A stretch of DNA of 64,000 bases from Paenibacillus allorhizosphaerae (GTDB lineage: Bacteria; Bacillota; Bacilli; Paenibacillales; NBRC-103111): assembly GCF_910594985.1 (NCBI RefSeq), contig NZ_CAJVCE010000028.1, positions 1 to 64,000 of the forward strand, written 5' to 3'. Shown here piece by piece: positions 43,605-52,432 of the stretch. Each line of letters opens with the position of its first letter. Within the stretch, counting starts at the first letter, position 1. Both the position numbers and the translations under genes were made by a program. Below the pieces are notes generated by a model. That model was not told the origin of the DNA, searched no databases, and saw only the letters and a list, made by a program, of their open reading frames with translations.

Positions 43605-43700
43605 AAAGCCCGCACCTTTTTTCCGCTTATGAACTGCCTCCATTTGTTAGACACAACTAACTTTGGAGATGCAGCTCTCACAAGCGAAGGTGCGGGCTTT
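43605..43700. terminator. Long composite hairpin, probable bidirectional terminator
   Basis: AAAGCCCGCACCTT (43605-43618) pairs exactly with AAGGTGCGGGCTTT (43687-43700). The intervening 68 bases fold further: GCTT/AAGC, CTGC/GCAG, CCA/TGG and GTTAG/CTAAC. T-rich ends occur on both sides (TATTCCTTTT on plus, TTTGGCG on minus). It lies between convergent VanW and argH genes. Confidence 0.7.
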
Positions 43701-43773
43701 ATTCCTTTTAAACGCCTGTGGATCGGTCACAAATCCCCTATTCGAGGATAACCGCCCATTCAGGCTAAAGGCA

Positions 43774-45189
43774 TTACCTGCTTTTGTCGTAATATTGATC
43801 GAACCATGCGGTCGATTGGGACAATACCTCTTCGGCCCGCACAATGGCCTCGCTCACTTGATTGCTTGCCGTACCTCCGTACACGTTGCGTGCGTTCACG
43901 ACACGCTCCGGCTGCAGCACATCATAAATATCGGCGTCGAAGAGCTTGGAAAACTGGTGGTATTCCTCCAACTTCAGGTCAAGCAAAAATTTCTGCTGTT
44001 GGATGCAGTAAAGCACCGTTTTGCCGATGACTTCATGCGCCTGACGGAACGGCATCCCTTTGTTCACCAAATAGTCCGCGATATCGGTCGCGTTGGAGAA
44101 GTCCTGATTCACCGCTTGACGCATCCGGTCTTTGTTCACTTTCATCGTGCTGATCATAGGAGCAAACAACTGCAGTGCCCCTTGCAGCGTACGGACCGTA
44201 TCGAACATGCCTTCCTTATCTTCCTGCATGTCTTTGTTGTACGCGAGCGGCAGAGATTTCAGGACAGTCAGAAGGCCGAACAGGTTGCCGTAGACGCGGC
44301 CGGTTTTGCCGCGAACAAGCTCCGCCACGTCCGGGTTTTTCTTTTGCGGCATAATGCTGCTGCCCGTGCAGAACGCGTCGTCGAGCTCGATGAAGCGAAA
44401 CTCCGTGCTGGACCACAACACGAACTCCTCGCACAGGCGGGACAAGTGCATCATGATCATCGCAGCGTTGGACAGAAACTCGACAATGAAATCGCGGTCG
44501 CTGACCGCATCGAGCGAGTTCTCGTACACGCCGTCGAAGCCCAGCTGCTGCGCAACGAAGTGACGGTCGATCGGGAACGTTGTCCCCGCCAACGCACCGG
44601 CGCCCAAAGGCAGCACGTTTACACGCTTGTAGCTGTCCTGCAGCCGCTCGATATCGCGCTGGAACATCGATACGTACGCCATCATATGATGGGCGAACAA
44701 AATCGGCTGCGCCCGCTGCAAGTGCGTGTATCCCGGCACGATCGTCTCAAGATTGTTTTTCGCCTGCCCGATCAGTGCTTCCTGCACTTTGTTAAGCAAG
44801 CCTACGAATTCGACTACGCGCTTGCGCAGCCACAAATGCATATCGGTCGCGACCTGATCGTTCCGGCTGCGTCCGGTATGCAGCTTGCCGCCGACCGGTC
44901 CGACTTCATCGATCAGCGTCTTCTCGATATTCATGTGAATATCTTCGTCGCTGACGGAGAACTCCAGTTCGCCTCGGCGGATCATGCCCTGCACTTTATG
45001 CAGACCATCCTTGATCTTCTCTACGTCGTCGAGCGGCAAAATGCCGCATTTGCCAAGCATCGTCACATGCGCCAGGCTGCCTTGAATATCTTCTTCGGCC
45101 AATTCTTTATCGAACAGAATGGAAGCCGTATATTCCTCCACCAGCTGGTCCGTTTTTTTCGTAAATCGTCCACCCCAAAGCTTTGACAC
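43774..45189 (-). CDS. argH: Argininosuccinate lyase
   Basis: 471 aa. Last step of arginine synthesis: splits argininosuccinate into arginine and fumarate. The fumarase-superfamily signature GSSIMPQKKNP is present with TGRSRNDQVATD and HLQRAQPILFAHH. The GTG at 45189 (SKLWGGRF N-terminus) follows GGGAG by 8 bases; the GTG at 45207 opening the longest frame lacks such a site. Cotranscribed after argG, with a strong hairpin between them. Confidence 0.97.
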   Translation of the reverse strand: MSKLWGGRFTKKTDQLVEEYTASILFDKELAEEDIQGSLAHVTMLGKCGILPLDDVEKIKDGLHKVQGMIRRGELEFSVSDEDIHMNIEKTLIDEVGPVGGKLHTGRSRNDQVATDMHLWLRKRVVEFVGLLNKVQEALIGQAKNNLETIVPGYTHLQRAQPILFAHHMMAYVSMFQRDIERLQDSYKRVNVLPLGAGALAGTTFPIDRHFVAQQLGFDGVYENSLDAVSDRDFIVEFLSNAAMIMMHLSRLCEEFVLWSSTEFRFIELDDAFCTGSSIMPQKKNPDVAELVRGKTGRVYGNLFGLLTVLKSLPLAYNKDMQEDKEGMFDTVRTLQGALQLFAPMISTMKVNKDRMRQAVNQDFSNATDIADYLVNKGMPFRQAHEVIGKTVLYCIQQQKFLLDLKLEEYHQFSKLFDADIYDVLQPERVVNARNVYGGTASNQVSEAIVRAEEVLSQSTAWFDQYYDKSR

Positions 45190-45238
45190 GTTGGTTGCTC
45201 CCTTCACCGAACATGGTCTTCTATACGTTAAACACAGG

Positions 45239-45269
45239 CTTAGGGCTTCCTTGTGAAGGAAACCCTAAG
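45239..45269 (-). other. Intercistronic hairpin between argG and argH
   Basis: CTTAGGG-TTCCTT pairs with AAGGAA-CCCTAAG around a GTG loop. No T tract follows on the minus strand, so this looks like a processing or stability element that sets the argG:argH ratio rather than a terminator. Confidence 0.6.
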
Positions 45270-45335
45270 CTCCTGAATACTGCATTCAAATTCGCTGTTT
45301 CTCATACTTCTGTGCAAGCCAAGCGAATGATCCGC

Positions 45336-46574
45336 TTAGTTCCCTGCGTTCTGGTTCACGCCGGCGGCTACGCGCAAACGCAATGCATTCAGACGGATGA
45401 AGCCTGTCGCATCGCCTTGATCGTACGCTTTCGTCGGGTCGGCCTCCATCGTAGCGATGTTCGGATTGTACAGGCTGACCGGGCTTTTTACACCGGCGGC
45501 AGTCACATTGCCTTTGTACAGCTTCAGACGAACCGTACCGGAAACGTTCTTCTGGCTTTCCGTTACAAGAGCTTGTACCGCCAGACGCTCTGGAGCGAAC
45601 CAGAAGCCGTTATATACGAGCGAAGCATATTTCGAGATGAGCGAGTCGCGCAAGTGCATGACTTCGCGGTCCATCGTCAGCGATTCCATTTTGCGGTGCG
45701 CCGTGAACAGAATGGATCCGCCCGGCGTTTCGTACACGCCCCGGCTCTTCATGCCGACGAACCGGTTCTCCACCATATCGACGCGCCCTACGCCGTGCTT
45801 GCCACCGAGCTCGTTCAATTTTTCCATAATGTGCAGCGGAATCATGCGCTCGCCGTTCACGGCAACGCAATTCCCTTGTTCGAACTCCAGTTCGATGTAC
45901 TCGGCCTGATCCGGAGCATCCTCGGGATCGGCGCTGAGCAGGAACATATCTTTGTTCGACGGTGCGCTTGCGTCAAACCACGGATCTTCCAGCACACCGC
46001 TTTCATAGCTGATATGCAGCAGGTTGCGGTCCATCGAATACGGTTTGGAAGCCGATGCCGTGACTGGAATGCCGTGCTTCTCCGCGTAAGCGATCATTTC
46101 CGCACGTCCCGGGAACTGTTCGCGGAACTGTTCAAGACGCCACGGCGCGATCACTTCGATATCCGGCGTCAAAGCAGCCGCCGTCAGCTCGAAGCGCACC
46201 TGATCGTTCCCTTTGCCCGTTGCGCCGTGCGCAATCGCCGTTGCGCCTTCCGCGCGGGCGATCTCGACCATACGCTTGGCGATCAGCGGCCGCGCGATGC
46301 TCGTGCCGAGCAGGTACTGTCCTTCGTACAATGCTCCCGCTTGGAACATAGGATAGATGAAGTCGCGGGCGAACTCTTCCCGCAGGTCATCGATGTATAC
46401 TTTCGACGCGCCGGTGTTCAGCGCTTTTTCCTCCAGGCCGTCGAGCTCTTCCTTTTGCCCGATATCGGCCGTGAAAGCAATAATTTCCGCATCGTACGTT
46501 TCTTTCAGCCATTTCAAAATAATCGACGTATCCAAACCGCCGGAATACGCCAATACGATTTTTTGCTTTGCCAT
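45336..46574 (-). CDS. argG: Argininosuccinate synthase
   Basis: 412 aa. Joins citrulline and aspartate using ATP. The PP-loop AYSGGLDTS at the N-terminus, TGKGNDQVRFE and SYESGVLEDP are family signatures. The ATG at 46574 has AAGGAGAG 10 bases upstream; the longer frame to 46700 is a non-coding extension. The 160 bases before it toward argF hold no terminator, so argF read-through into argGH is possible. Confidence 0.97.
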   Translation of the reverse strand: MAKQKIVLAYSGGLDTSIILKWLKETYDAEIIAFTADIGQKEELDGLEEKALNTGASKVYIDDLREEFARDFIYPMFQAGALYEGQYLLGTSIARPLIAKRMVEIARAEGATAIAHGATGKGNDQVRFELTAAALTPDIEVIAPWRLEQFREQFPGRAEMIAYAEKHGIPVTASASKPYSMDRNLLHISYESGVLEDPWFDASAPSNKDMFLLSADPEDAPDQAEYIELEFEQGNCVAVNGERMIPLHIMEKLNELGGKHGVGRVDMVENRFVGMKSRGVYETPGGSILFTAHRKMESLTMDREVMHLRDSLISKYASLVYNGFWFAPERLAVQALVTESQKNVSGTVRLKLYKGNVTAAGVKSPVSLYNPNIATMEADPTKAYDQGDATGFIRLNALRLRVAAGVNQNAGN

Positions 46575-46734
46575 CGTGTTTCCGCTCTCCTTTGATATCA
46601 ACATGTCTCGCTTCAGCAACTCCGGTGTTACCGGGCAGCACAATACCGTGCGGGTGCCGTGCTCTCCTCTTCCTCCGGTTAGCCTGGCACCGCCACCCAC
46701 GGATCAACGACTAGCCCGGTTCCGCCCCATTCGG

Positions 46735-47691
46735 TTACATAATCGCCGCCATAACCGCTTTTTGCGCATGCAGCCGGTTTTCCGCCTGATCGAAAATAAC
46801 GGAATTTCTGCCGTCGATTACGCTCTCCGATACTTCCTCTCCGCGGTGCGCCGGCAGGCAGTGCATAAACAGGTAGTCTTTCTTCGCATATTTCACGAGC
46901 TCGTCGTTGACCTGATAGTTTTTAAAGGCAATTTCCCGCTCTTTTTGCTCCGCTTCAAAGCCCATCGACGCCCAAACATCGGTATAAACAACGTCCGCAT
47001 CCGCAATCGCTTCTTTCGCATCGGTTCCGACGTACAAGCTTCCTCCGGTTTGCGCTGCAGATTCTTTGGAAAGCTGCAGTACTTCGCTGTCCGGCTCATA
47101 GCCTTCCGGAGTCGCGACGGCAAAATGAATGCCAAGCTTCGCCGCGCCCATCATAAGCGAGTGTACCATATTATTTCCATCGCCGATATAGGCCACTTTG
47201 AGCCCTTGCAGACGGCCCTTTTTCTCCTGCACCGTCTGATAGTCGGCCAGCGCCTGGCACGGATGGGACAAATCGGTAAGCCCGTTGATGACCGGGATCG
47301 TGGCGGCCCGGGCCAGATCAATGACCGTCCGGTGCGCATACGTCCGGATCATGATGCCATCCAAGTAACGCGACATCGTCTGTGCGGTGTCGTATATCGT
47401 CTCCCCGCGGCCAAGCTGCAGGTCGTTCTTGCTCAAGAAAAGGGCATGCCCCCCGAGCTGATACATCCCAACTTCGAAGGAAACGCGCGTGCGCGTGGAT
47501 GATTTTTCAAAAATCATCCCCAGCGTCTTCCCCTTCAGCGGTTGGTACAGTTCCCCCGCCTTTTGCTTTTGCTTCAGTTCAATCGCCAAATCGATCAAAT
47601 ATTGAATCTCTTCGGGTGCATAATCGACCAAGCCGATAAAATCGCGCCCTCTGAGCTGCATTGCCAAGTCCTGCTCTACGGTTCCTGCCAT
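46735..47691 (-). CDS. argF: Ornithine carbamoyltransferase
   Basis: 318 aa. Converts ornithine and carbamoyl phosphate to citrulline. The carbamoyl-phosphate site SSTRTRVSFE, the HPCQALAD segment and the ornithine-site HCLPAHRG are all present. It starts at an ATG with AAAGGAG upstream. Sits after argD in the argCJBDF order seen in Bacillus, though without carAB between. Confidence 0.97.
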   Translation of the reverse strand: MAGTVEQDLAMQLRGRDFIGLVDYAPEEIQYLIDLAIELKQKQKAGELYQPLKGKTLGMIFEKSSTRTRVSFEVGMYQLGGHALFLSKNDLQLGRGETIYDTAQTMSRYLDGIMIRTYAHRTVIDLARAATIPVINGLTDLSHPCQALADYQTVQEKKGRLQGLKVAYIGDGNNMVHSLMMGAAKLGIHFAVATPEGYEPDSEVLQLSKESAAQTGGSLYVGTDAKEAIADADVVYTDVWASMGFEAEQKEREIAFKNYQVNDELVKYAKKDYLFMHCLPAHRGEEVSESVIDGRNSVIFDQAENRLHAQKAVMAAIM

Positions 47692-47827
47692 TGAAGCTTC
47701 TCCTTTCTTCTGTTAACCTCTTGCGGTTCATTATTCGATATGTTCCCATGCGTTCGAGCGCGTCCTATTGAAGCTTCGCCTTCCCGAACCGCCTGTACCC
47801 TCGCCACATTTCCCGTTAGTCCAATCC

Positions 47828-49018
47828 TTAAACCGTCGCCGCCGCGTGTTTCGCCAGAACGGTACAAATCGTCTCCAGCCCGCGGTCGAGCTCTTCCTTG
47901 GAGATCAGCAAGCTCGGCGCCAATCGAATGACGTTCGGTCCTGCGGAAACGACAAGCACGCCCTGCTCATGGATCGCGGCGATCAAATCGGCCGATGGTC
48001 CGCCGAGCTGAATCCCGATCAGCATGCCAAGTCCGCGTACGTGCTGCACGAGCGGATTGCCCGCCAGCTTGCGGGACAGCTCGCTGACGATATATTCGCC
48101 AAGTTCGGCTGCGCGCTGCGGCAGCTTCTCTGCAAGCATCGTCTCCAGCGTAGCGATGCCCGCCGCCGTAGACAAGTAGTTGCCGCCGAATGTCGAGCCG
48201 TGGCTGCCGGCAGAGAACGCTTCGCGCAGCTTCTCCTTGCCGAGCAGCGCGCCGATCGGAATGCCATTGCCAAGCCCTTTAGCCAAGGTGAACACATCCG
48301 GTTCGATGCCGTAGTGCTCGTAGGCGAAAAGCTTGCCCGTCCGCCCCATGCCGGTCTGTATTTCATCGATGATGAGCAGCAATCCATGCTGCTTGCACAG
48401 CTCCGCGATCCGCTTCACGAATGCCGGATCGGCCGGATTGACGCCGCCCTCGCCCTGCACCATCTCGATCATAATCGCGCACGTTTTATCGCTGATCAGC
48501 TTCTCCGTGCCCTCCGCATCGTTGAAAGGCGCATACACGAACCCTTCCGGCAGCGGCGCAAAGCCGTCTTTTACTTTATCCTGCCCGGTCGCCGTCAGCG
48601 TCGCGAGCGTCCGTCCATGGAACGACATGTGGAAGGTGACGATCTCGTAGCGTTCGGGCTGCCCTACCACCTTCTGATAATAGCGCCGCGCCAGCTTAAT
48701 TGCAGCCTCATTCGCTTCCGCCCCGCTGTTGCAGAAGAACACCGCATCGGCGCAGCTGTTATCGACCAGAAGCTGCGCCAGCTTCTCCTGCCCCGGAATG
48801 TGGAACAGGTTGCTCGTATGCCAGAGCGTATCTACTTGCTGCTTCAACCGCTCCGTGACCTGCTTGGGAGCATGCCCCAAATTCGTGACGGCTAGACCGC
48901 ACATCAGGTCCAAATACTCTTTGCCGTTCTCATCCCACAGCCTGCTGCCTTCCCCCTTCACAAACGTAAAAGGATACCGTGCGTAATTCGGAAACAATGC
49001 GCTTTGAGCCTCTCCCAT
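47828..49018 (-). CDS. argD: Acetylornithine aminotransferase
   Basis: 396 aa. PLP enzyme that makes N-acetylornithine from its semialdehyde. Visible: FCNSGAEANEAAIKLAR, FHGRTLATL, the Asp in IIDEIQTGMGRTGKLFA and the PLP lysine in TLAKGLGNGIP. The ATG at 49018 follows AAGGAG by 8 bases; the GTG three codons earlier overlaps that site. Confidence 0.96.
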   Translation of the reverse strand: MGEAQSALFPNYARYPFTFVKGEGSRLWDENGKEYLDLMCGLAVTNLGHAPKQVTERLKQQVDTLWHTSNLFHIPGQEKLAQLLVDNSCADAVFFCNSGAEANEAAIKLARRYYQKVVGQPERYEIVTFHMSFHGRTLATLTATGQDKVKDGFAPLPEGFVYAPFNDAEGTEKLISDKTCAIMIEMVQGEGGVNPADPAFVKRIAELCKQHGLLLIIDEIQTGMGRTGKLFAYEHYGIEPDVFTLAKGLGNGIPIGALLGKEKLREAFSAGSHGSTFGGNYLSTAAGIATLETMLAEKLPQRAAELGEYIVSELSRKLAGNPLVQHVRGLGMLIGIQLGGPSADLIAAIHEQGVLVVSAGPNVIRLAPSLLISKEELDRGLETICTVLAKHAAATV

Positions 49019-49093
49019 GTCGTTCACTCCTTTTTGTGAAAAATGTTTTTCAGTTTTCGCTTCGCCTGTGATTAGCGTTCTATAATAAATGCA

Positions 49094-49885
49094 TTATGCG
49101 CGTACGATCCGCGTGCCGATGCCGCCTTCTTTCAGCGCCTTGCTGAGTACATAAGGCACCGATCCGTCCACGATCACTACTTCGCGAACATCCCCTTGGA
49201 TGCACTGTACGGCTGCGCGCACCTTCGGAATCATGCCGCCGTAAATGTCTCCGCTCGCGATCATATCGTCGATTTCCTGCACCGTTACCGATGGAAGCAC
49301 GCGCTTTTCTCCGTCAACCGTCTTCATAATGCCCGGAACATCAGTCACGACGATCATCCGCTCGACGCCGAGGTGGGAAGCTACCGCACCCGCCGCCGTA
49401 TCGGCGTTAATGTTGTAGCGCTGACCGCCGTCCGTCCCGATGCCGACCGGCGCAATAACCGGCATGTAGCCCATCGCCACTACGCCCTGAATCAGCTCCG
49501 CGTTCACGTTCGTCACGTCGCCGACAAGACCGACTTGGTCGCTATTAGGGACCGGCTTCGCTTGAATCAAGTTGCCGTCGACGCCCGACAGCCCGAGCGC
49601 TTTTGCGCCGGACCGCTGAATTTTGCGGACGATTTCTTTGTTAATCTGCCCCGCAAGCACCATCTCGACCACATCCAGCACCGCTTCATTCGTCTTGCGC
49701 AGCCCGTTCACGAACTCTGTCTCGATCCCCAGCTTGCCGAGCGTTTCCGATATCGCCGGTCCGCCGCCGTGAACGATCACCGGGATTACGTCTTCCAGCT
49801 GCAACTGCCGCAAATCTTCGAAAAACAAATCGGGCAGCGCAGCAAGCGTACTGCCGCCGCACTTCATTACAAAACAGCTGTTCAT
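49094..49885 (-). CDS. argB: Acetylglutamate kinase
   Basis: 263 aa. Phosphorylates N-acetylglutamate. The amino-acid-kinase motifs are MKCGGSTL, VIVHGGGPAIS, YNINADTAAG and GGMIPKV. It lacks an N-terminal helical extension of the kind used for arginine feedback in some hexameric enzymes. AAAGGGG precedes the ATG. Confidence 0.96.
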   Translation of the reverse strand: MNSCFVMKCGGSTLAALPDLFFEDLRQLQLEDVIPVIVHGGGPAISETLGKLGIETEFVNGLRKTNEAVLDVVEMVLAGQINKEIVRKIQRSGAKALGLSGVDGNLIQAKPVPNSDQVGLVGDVTNVNAELIQGVVAMGYMPVIAPVGIGTDGGQRYNINADTAAGAVASHLGVERMIVVTDVPGIMKTVDGEKRVLPSVTVQEIDDMIASGDIYGGMIPKVRAAVQCIQGDVREVVIVDGSVPYVLSKALKEGGIGTRIVRA

Positions 49886-50010
49886 CCGTACGTTTCCCCT
49901 TTAATATAAATCAATCTATACCCGTCTGTTTCTTTCATTACATTGTTCAAATCCGGAATCCCGTCGCGAACAGCGGATAACCGACATGTTCGGGCAGGAG
50001 GCGAATGGAA

Positions 50011-51234
50011 TCAAGTCCGATACGCCGCATTGATTCGCACGTAGTCGTACGTCAAATCGCAACCCCATCCGGTCGCTATCGCATCGCCCATGTTCAAGTC
50101 CACGTGAATTTGCACGAGCTCGCCCTTCAAATACTCCGCCGCGCGATCTTCGTCAAACTTGACCGGACGCGACTGCTCCAGCACGGAGATATCGCCGAGG
50201 CGGATATCCACCGTCTCCGTGTTGACCGGCTGGCCGGCGCGCCCGACGGCGGCGATGATGCGGCCCCAGTTGGCGTCCGCTCCGAAGCAAGCCGATTTCA
50301 CCAAGCTAGAGCCGATGACCGTTTTCGCGATGGCACGCGCCGCATCGCGCGAAGCCGCCCCTGCGACCGTCACTTCGATCAGCTTCGTCGCGCCTTCGCC
50401 GTCCCGCGCTATCGCCTTGGCCAAGTATTCGCCGACATGCGTGAATGCCGCTGCGAACGCCGCCCAGTCCGGGTGCTCCGGCGTCAAACTGTCGTTCCCC
50501 GAAAGCCCGCTTGCCATGACAACAACCATATCGTTCGTGCTCGTATCACCGTCTACGGTAATCATATTGAACGTCGAATCCGTCACTTCGTTCAACAGCT
50601 TTTGCAGCATCGCGCTGTCGATGTTCGCATCCGTTGTCATGAAGCCGAGCATCGTCGCCATGTTCGGGTGAATCATGCCCGAGCCTTTTGCCGCGCCGGC
50701 AATATGTACCGTGCGGCCGCCCACCGTCAGGCGAACGCAAATTTCCTTCTTCACCAGGTCTGTCGTTAGTATCGCCTGGCAAAAATCGTCTCCGCCGTCC
50801 GCTCGCGTCTCTGCCGGCAGTTTCTCAATGCCGCTGAGCACCTTCGGCATCGGCAGCAGTTCGCCGATCACGCCTGTGGACGTAACGCCGACCAAATGGT
50901 CCGTGACTCCGAACGCTTTGGCTGCCGCCGAACGCATGGCGCGTGCGTCGTCCTCGCCCTGTTTGCCGGTGCATGCATTGGCGTTGCCGCTGTTCACCAG
51001 CATCACCTGCAGCTTGCCGCCGGCCGCGATGCTCTCCTGCGTCACTTTCAGCGGTGCCGCCTGGAACTGGTTGAGCGTGTATACGCCCGCCGCCTGAGCC
51101 GGCACCTCGCATACAATGACGCCGAGGTCATGGCGCTGCGTCTTCTTCAGGCCGCAATGCAGCCCGCCTGCACGAAAGCCGTTCGGCGTCGTAACCGAAC
51201 CTTCCGGCAATACTACATAATCGTTCACCGTCAT
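50011..51234 (-). CDS. argJ: Bifunctional ornithine acetyltransferase / N-acetylglutamate synthase
   Basis: 407 aa. Recycles the acetyl group in the arginine pathway. The self-cleavage site HPNMATMLGF is present, where the Thr becomes the nucleophile after the precursor splits. VNSGNANACTG forms the oxyanion region. Whether it is mono- or bifunctional cannot be told, but no argA is visible and argJ lies in an operon typical of the bifunctional type. The ATG at 51234 has GGAG 9 bases upstream. Confidence 0.96.
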   Translation of the reverse strand: MTVNDYVVLPEGSVTTPNGFRAGGLHCGLKKTQRHDLGVIVCEVPAQAAGVYTLNQFQAAPLKVTQESIAAGGKLQVMLVNSGNANACTGKQGEDDARAMRSAAAKAFGVTDHLVGVTSTGVIGELLPMPKVLSGIEKLPAETRADGGDDFCQAILTTDLVKKEICVRLTVGGRTVHIAGAAKGSGMIHPNMATMLGFMTTDANIDSAMLQKLLNEVTDSTFNMITVDGDTSTNDMVVVMASGLSGNDSLTPEHPDWAAFAAAFTHVGEYLAKAIARDGEGATKLIEVTVAGAASRDAARAIAKTVIGSSLVKSACFGADANWGRIIAAVGRAGQPVNTETVDIRLGDISVLEQSRPVKFDEDRAAEYLKGELVQIHVDLNMGDAIATGWGCDLTYDYVRINAAYRT

Positions 51235-51265
51235 CGTTCCCTTCTCCCTCGTTCGCACAATGCCT

Positions 51266-52315
51266 TTATGGATATACCGGGGTGAACGCAAGTCCTGTCG
51301 CTTCATCCCAGCCCATCATCAAATTCAAGTTTTGCACCGCTTGCCCGGCTGCGCCCTTCACCACGTTGTCAATGACCGAGATGATCGTGAGCCGACCCGT
51401 GCGCGGGTCAAGCGACAGCCCGATATCGCAGTAGTTGGAGCCCCATACTTCCTTCGTCGCCGGATATTTCCCTTTATCCCGAATGCGGACGAACGGCCGC
51501 CCTTCATAATAGCTGCGATATAGCTCGCGAATTTCGTCCTCGCTCCGCGTTTCTTTCAAATTCACATAGATCGTCGATAAAATGCCGCGCGTCATCGGCA
51601 CCAGATGAGTCGTGAACGTCATGATCACTTCTTCCCCGGCGAGCCGGCTTAGCACCTGTTCGATTTCCGGCGTATGCTGGTGTTTGTTCACCTTATAAGC
51701 AAGGAAATTTTCGTTGATCTCGGAGTAGTGCACGAGCAGGCTGAGTCCGCGTCCGGCGCCGGAAACGCCCGATTTGGCGTCGGCAATGATCGATTTCAGA
51801 TCGATCCAGCCGTTTGCCGCAAGCGGTGCAAGCCCAAGCAGCGTCGCCGTCGGGTAGCAGCCCGGATTCGATATGAAGCTCGCGCCCTTGACTTCTTCGC
51901 CGAACACCTCGGCAAGCCCGTATACCGCTTTTTCCACATACGCGGCATCGGCAGGCTTATGTTTATACCATGTTTCATAGACTTCACCGGACGTAAGCCG
52001 GAAGTCGCCCGATATATCGATCACCTTCAGCCCTGCGTCGTACAGCCTCGGAGCAAGCTCCGAAGCGACCCCGTGAGGCGTAGCCAGAAATACGACATCC
52101 GCCTTCTCGCGGATCAATTCCACGTCCACGGCATCCAGCTTGTCGGTCAATATTTGATTTAAATGCGGAAAGCCGTCCGCAATGGGAGCCCCCGCGCTGG
52201 AAGAAGATATAACCGATGTGATCGCCACATTCGGATGCGTAAGCAAAAGCCGAATGAGCTCGACCCCGCCGTATCCTGTCGACCCGATAATGGCCGCTCT
52301 CAATTTCGTAGACAT
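51266..52315 (-). CDS. argC: N-acetyl-gamma-glutamyl-phosphate reductase
   Basis: 349 aa. NADPH-dependent reduction step. The N-terminal Rossmann loop IIGSTGYGGVELIRLL and the active-site Cys in SNPGCYPTA are present. The ATG at 52315 has GGAGGG upstream; the longest frame would begin inside the operator. First gene of the arginine operon. Confidence 0.97.
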   Translation of the reverse strand: MSTKLRAAIIGSTGYGGVELIRLLLTHPNVAITSVISSSSAGAPIADGFPHLNQILTDKLDAVDVELIREKADVVFLATPHGVASELAPRLYDAGLKVIDISGDFRLTSGEVYETWYKHKPADAAYVEKAVYGLAEVFGEEVKGASFISNPGCYPTATLLGLAPLAANGWIDLKSIIADAKSGVSGAGRGLSLLVHYSEINENFLAYKVNKHQHTPEIEQVLSRLAGEEVIMTFTTHLVPMTRGILSTIYVNLKETRSEDEIRELYRSYYEGRPFVRIRDKGKYPATKEVWGSNYCDIGLSLDPRTGRLTIISVIDNVVKGAAGQAVQNLNLMMGWDEATGLAFTPVYP

Positions 52316-52340
52316 TTCCGTTCCCTCCACATGAAAACTA

Positions 52341-52375
52341 TGTATTATTATACATCCGAAGGTATAATAATACAA
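52341..52375 (-). promoter_or_regulatory. argC promoter with two ARG boxes (AhrC/ArgR operator)
   Basis: On the minus strand, TTGTAT (52375-52370) and TATAAT (52352-52347) have a 17-base spacer. Two AT-rich ARG-box-like palindromes, TGTATTATTATACA (52341-52354) and GTATAATAATACA (52362-52374), cover the -10 and -35. They form a near-perfect 13-bp inverted repeat about 20 bases centre to centre, fitting binding by an ArgR/AhrC hexamer that would block polymerase when arginine is plentiful. Confidence 0.8.
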
Positions 52376-52432
52376 CGTATTTTTTGCCTGCAGCCGCCCG
52401 CTTTTCCTCTTATCCCAGCTCGAAAAACCGCC

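Noticed and set aside
43663..45186. 507-codon frame antisense to argH
   Set aside because: argH is certain on the other strand; the open antisense frame follows from GC-rich codon usage and has no start signal or motif.
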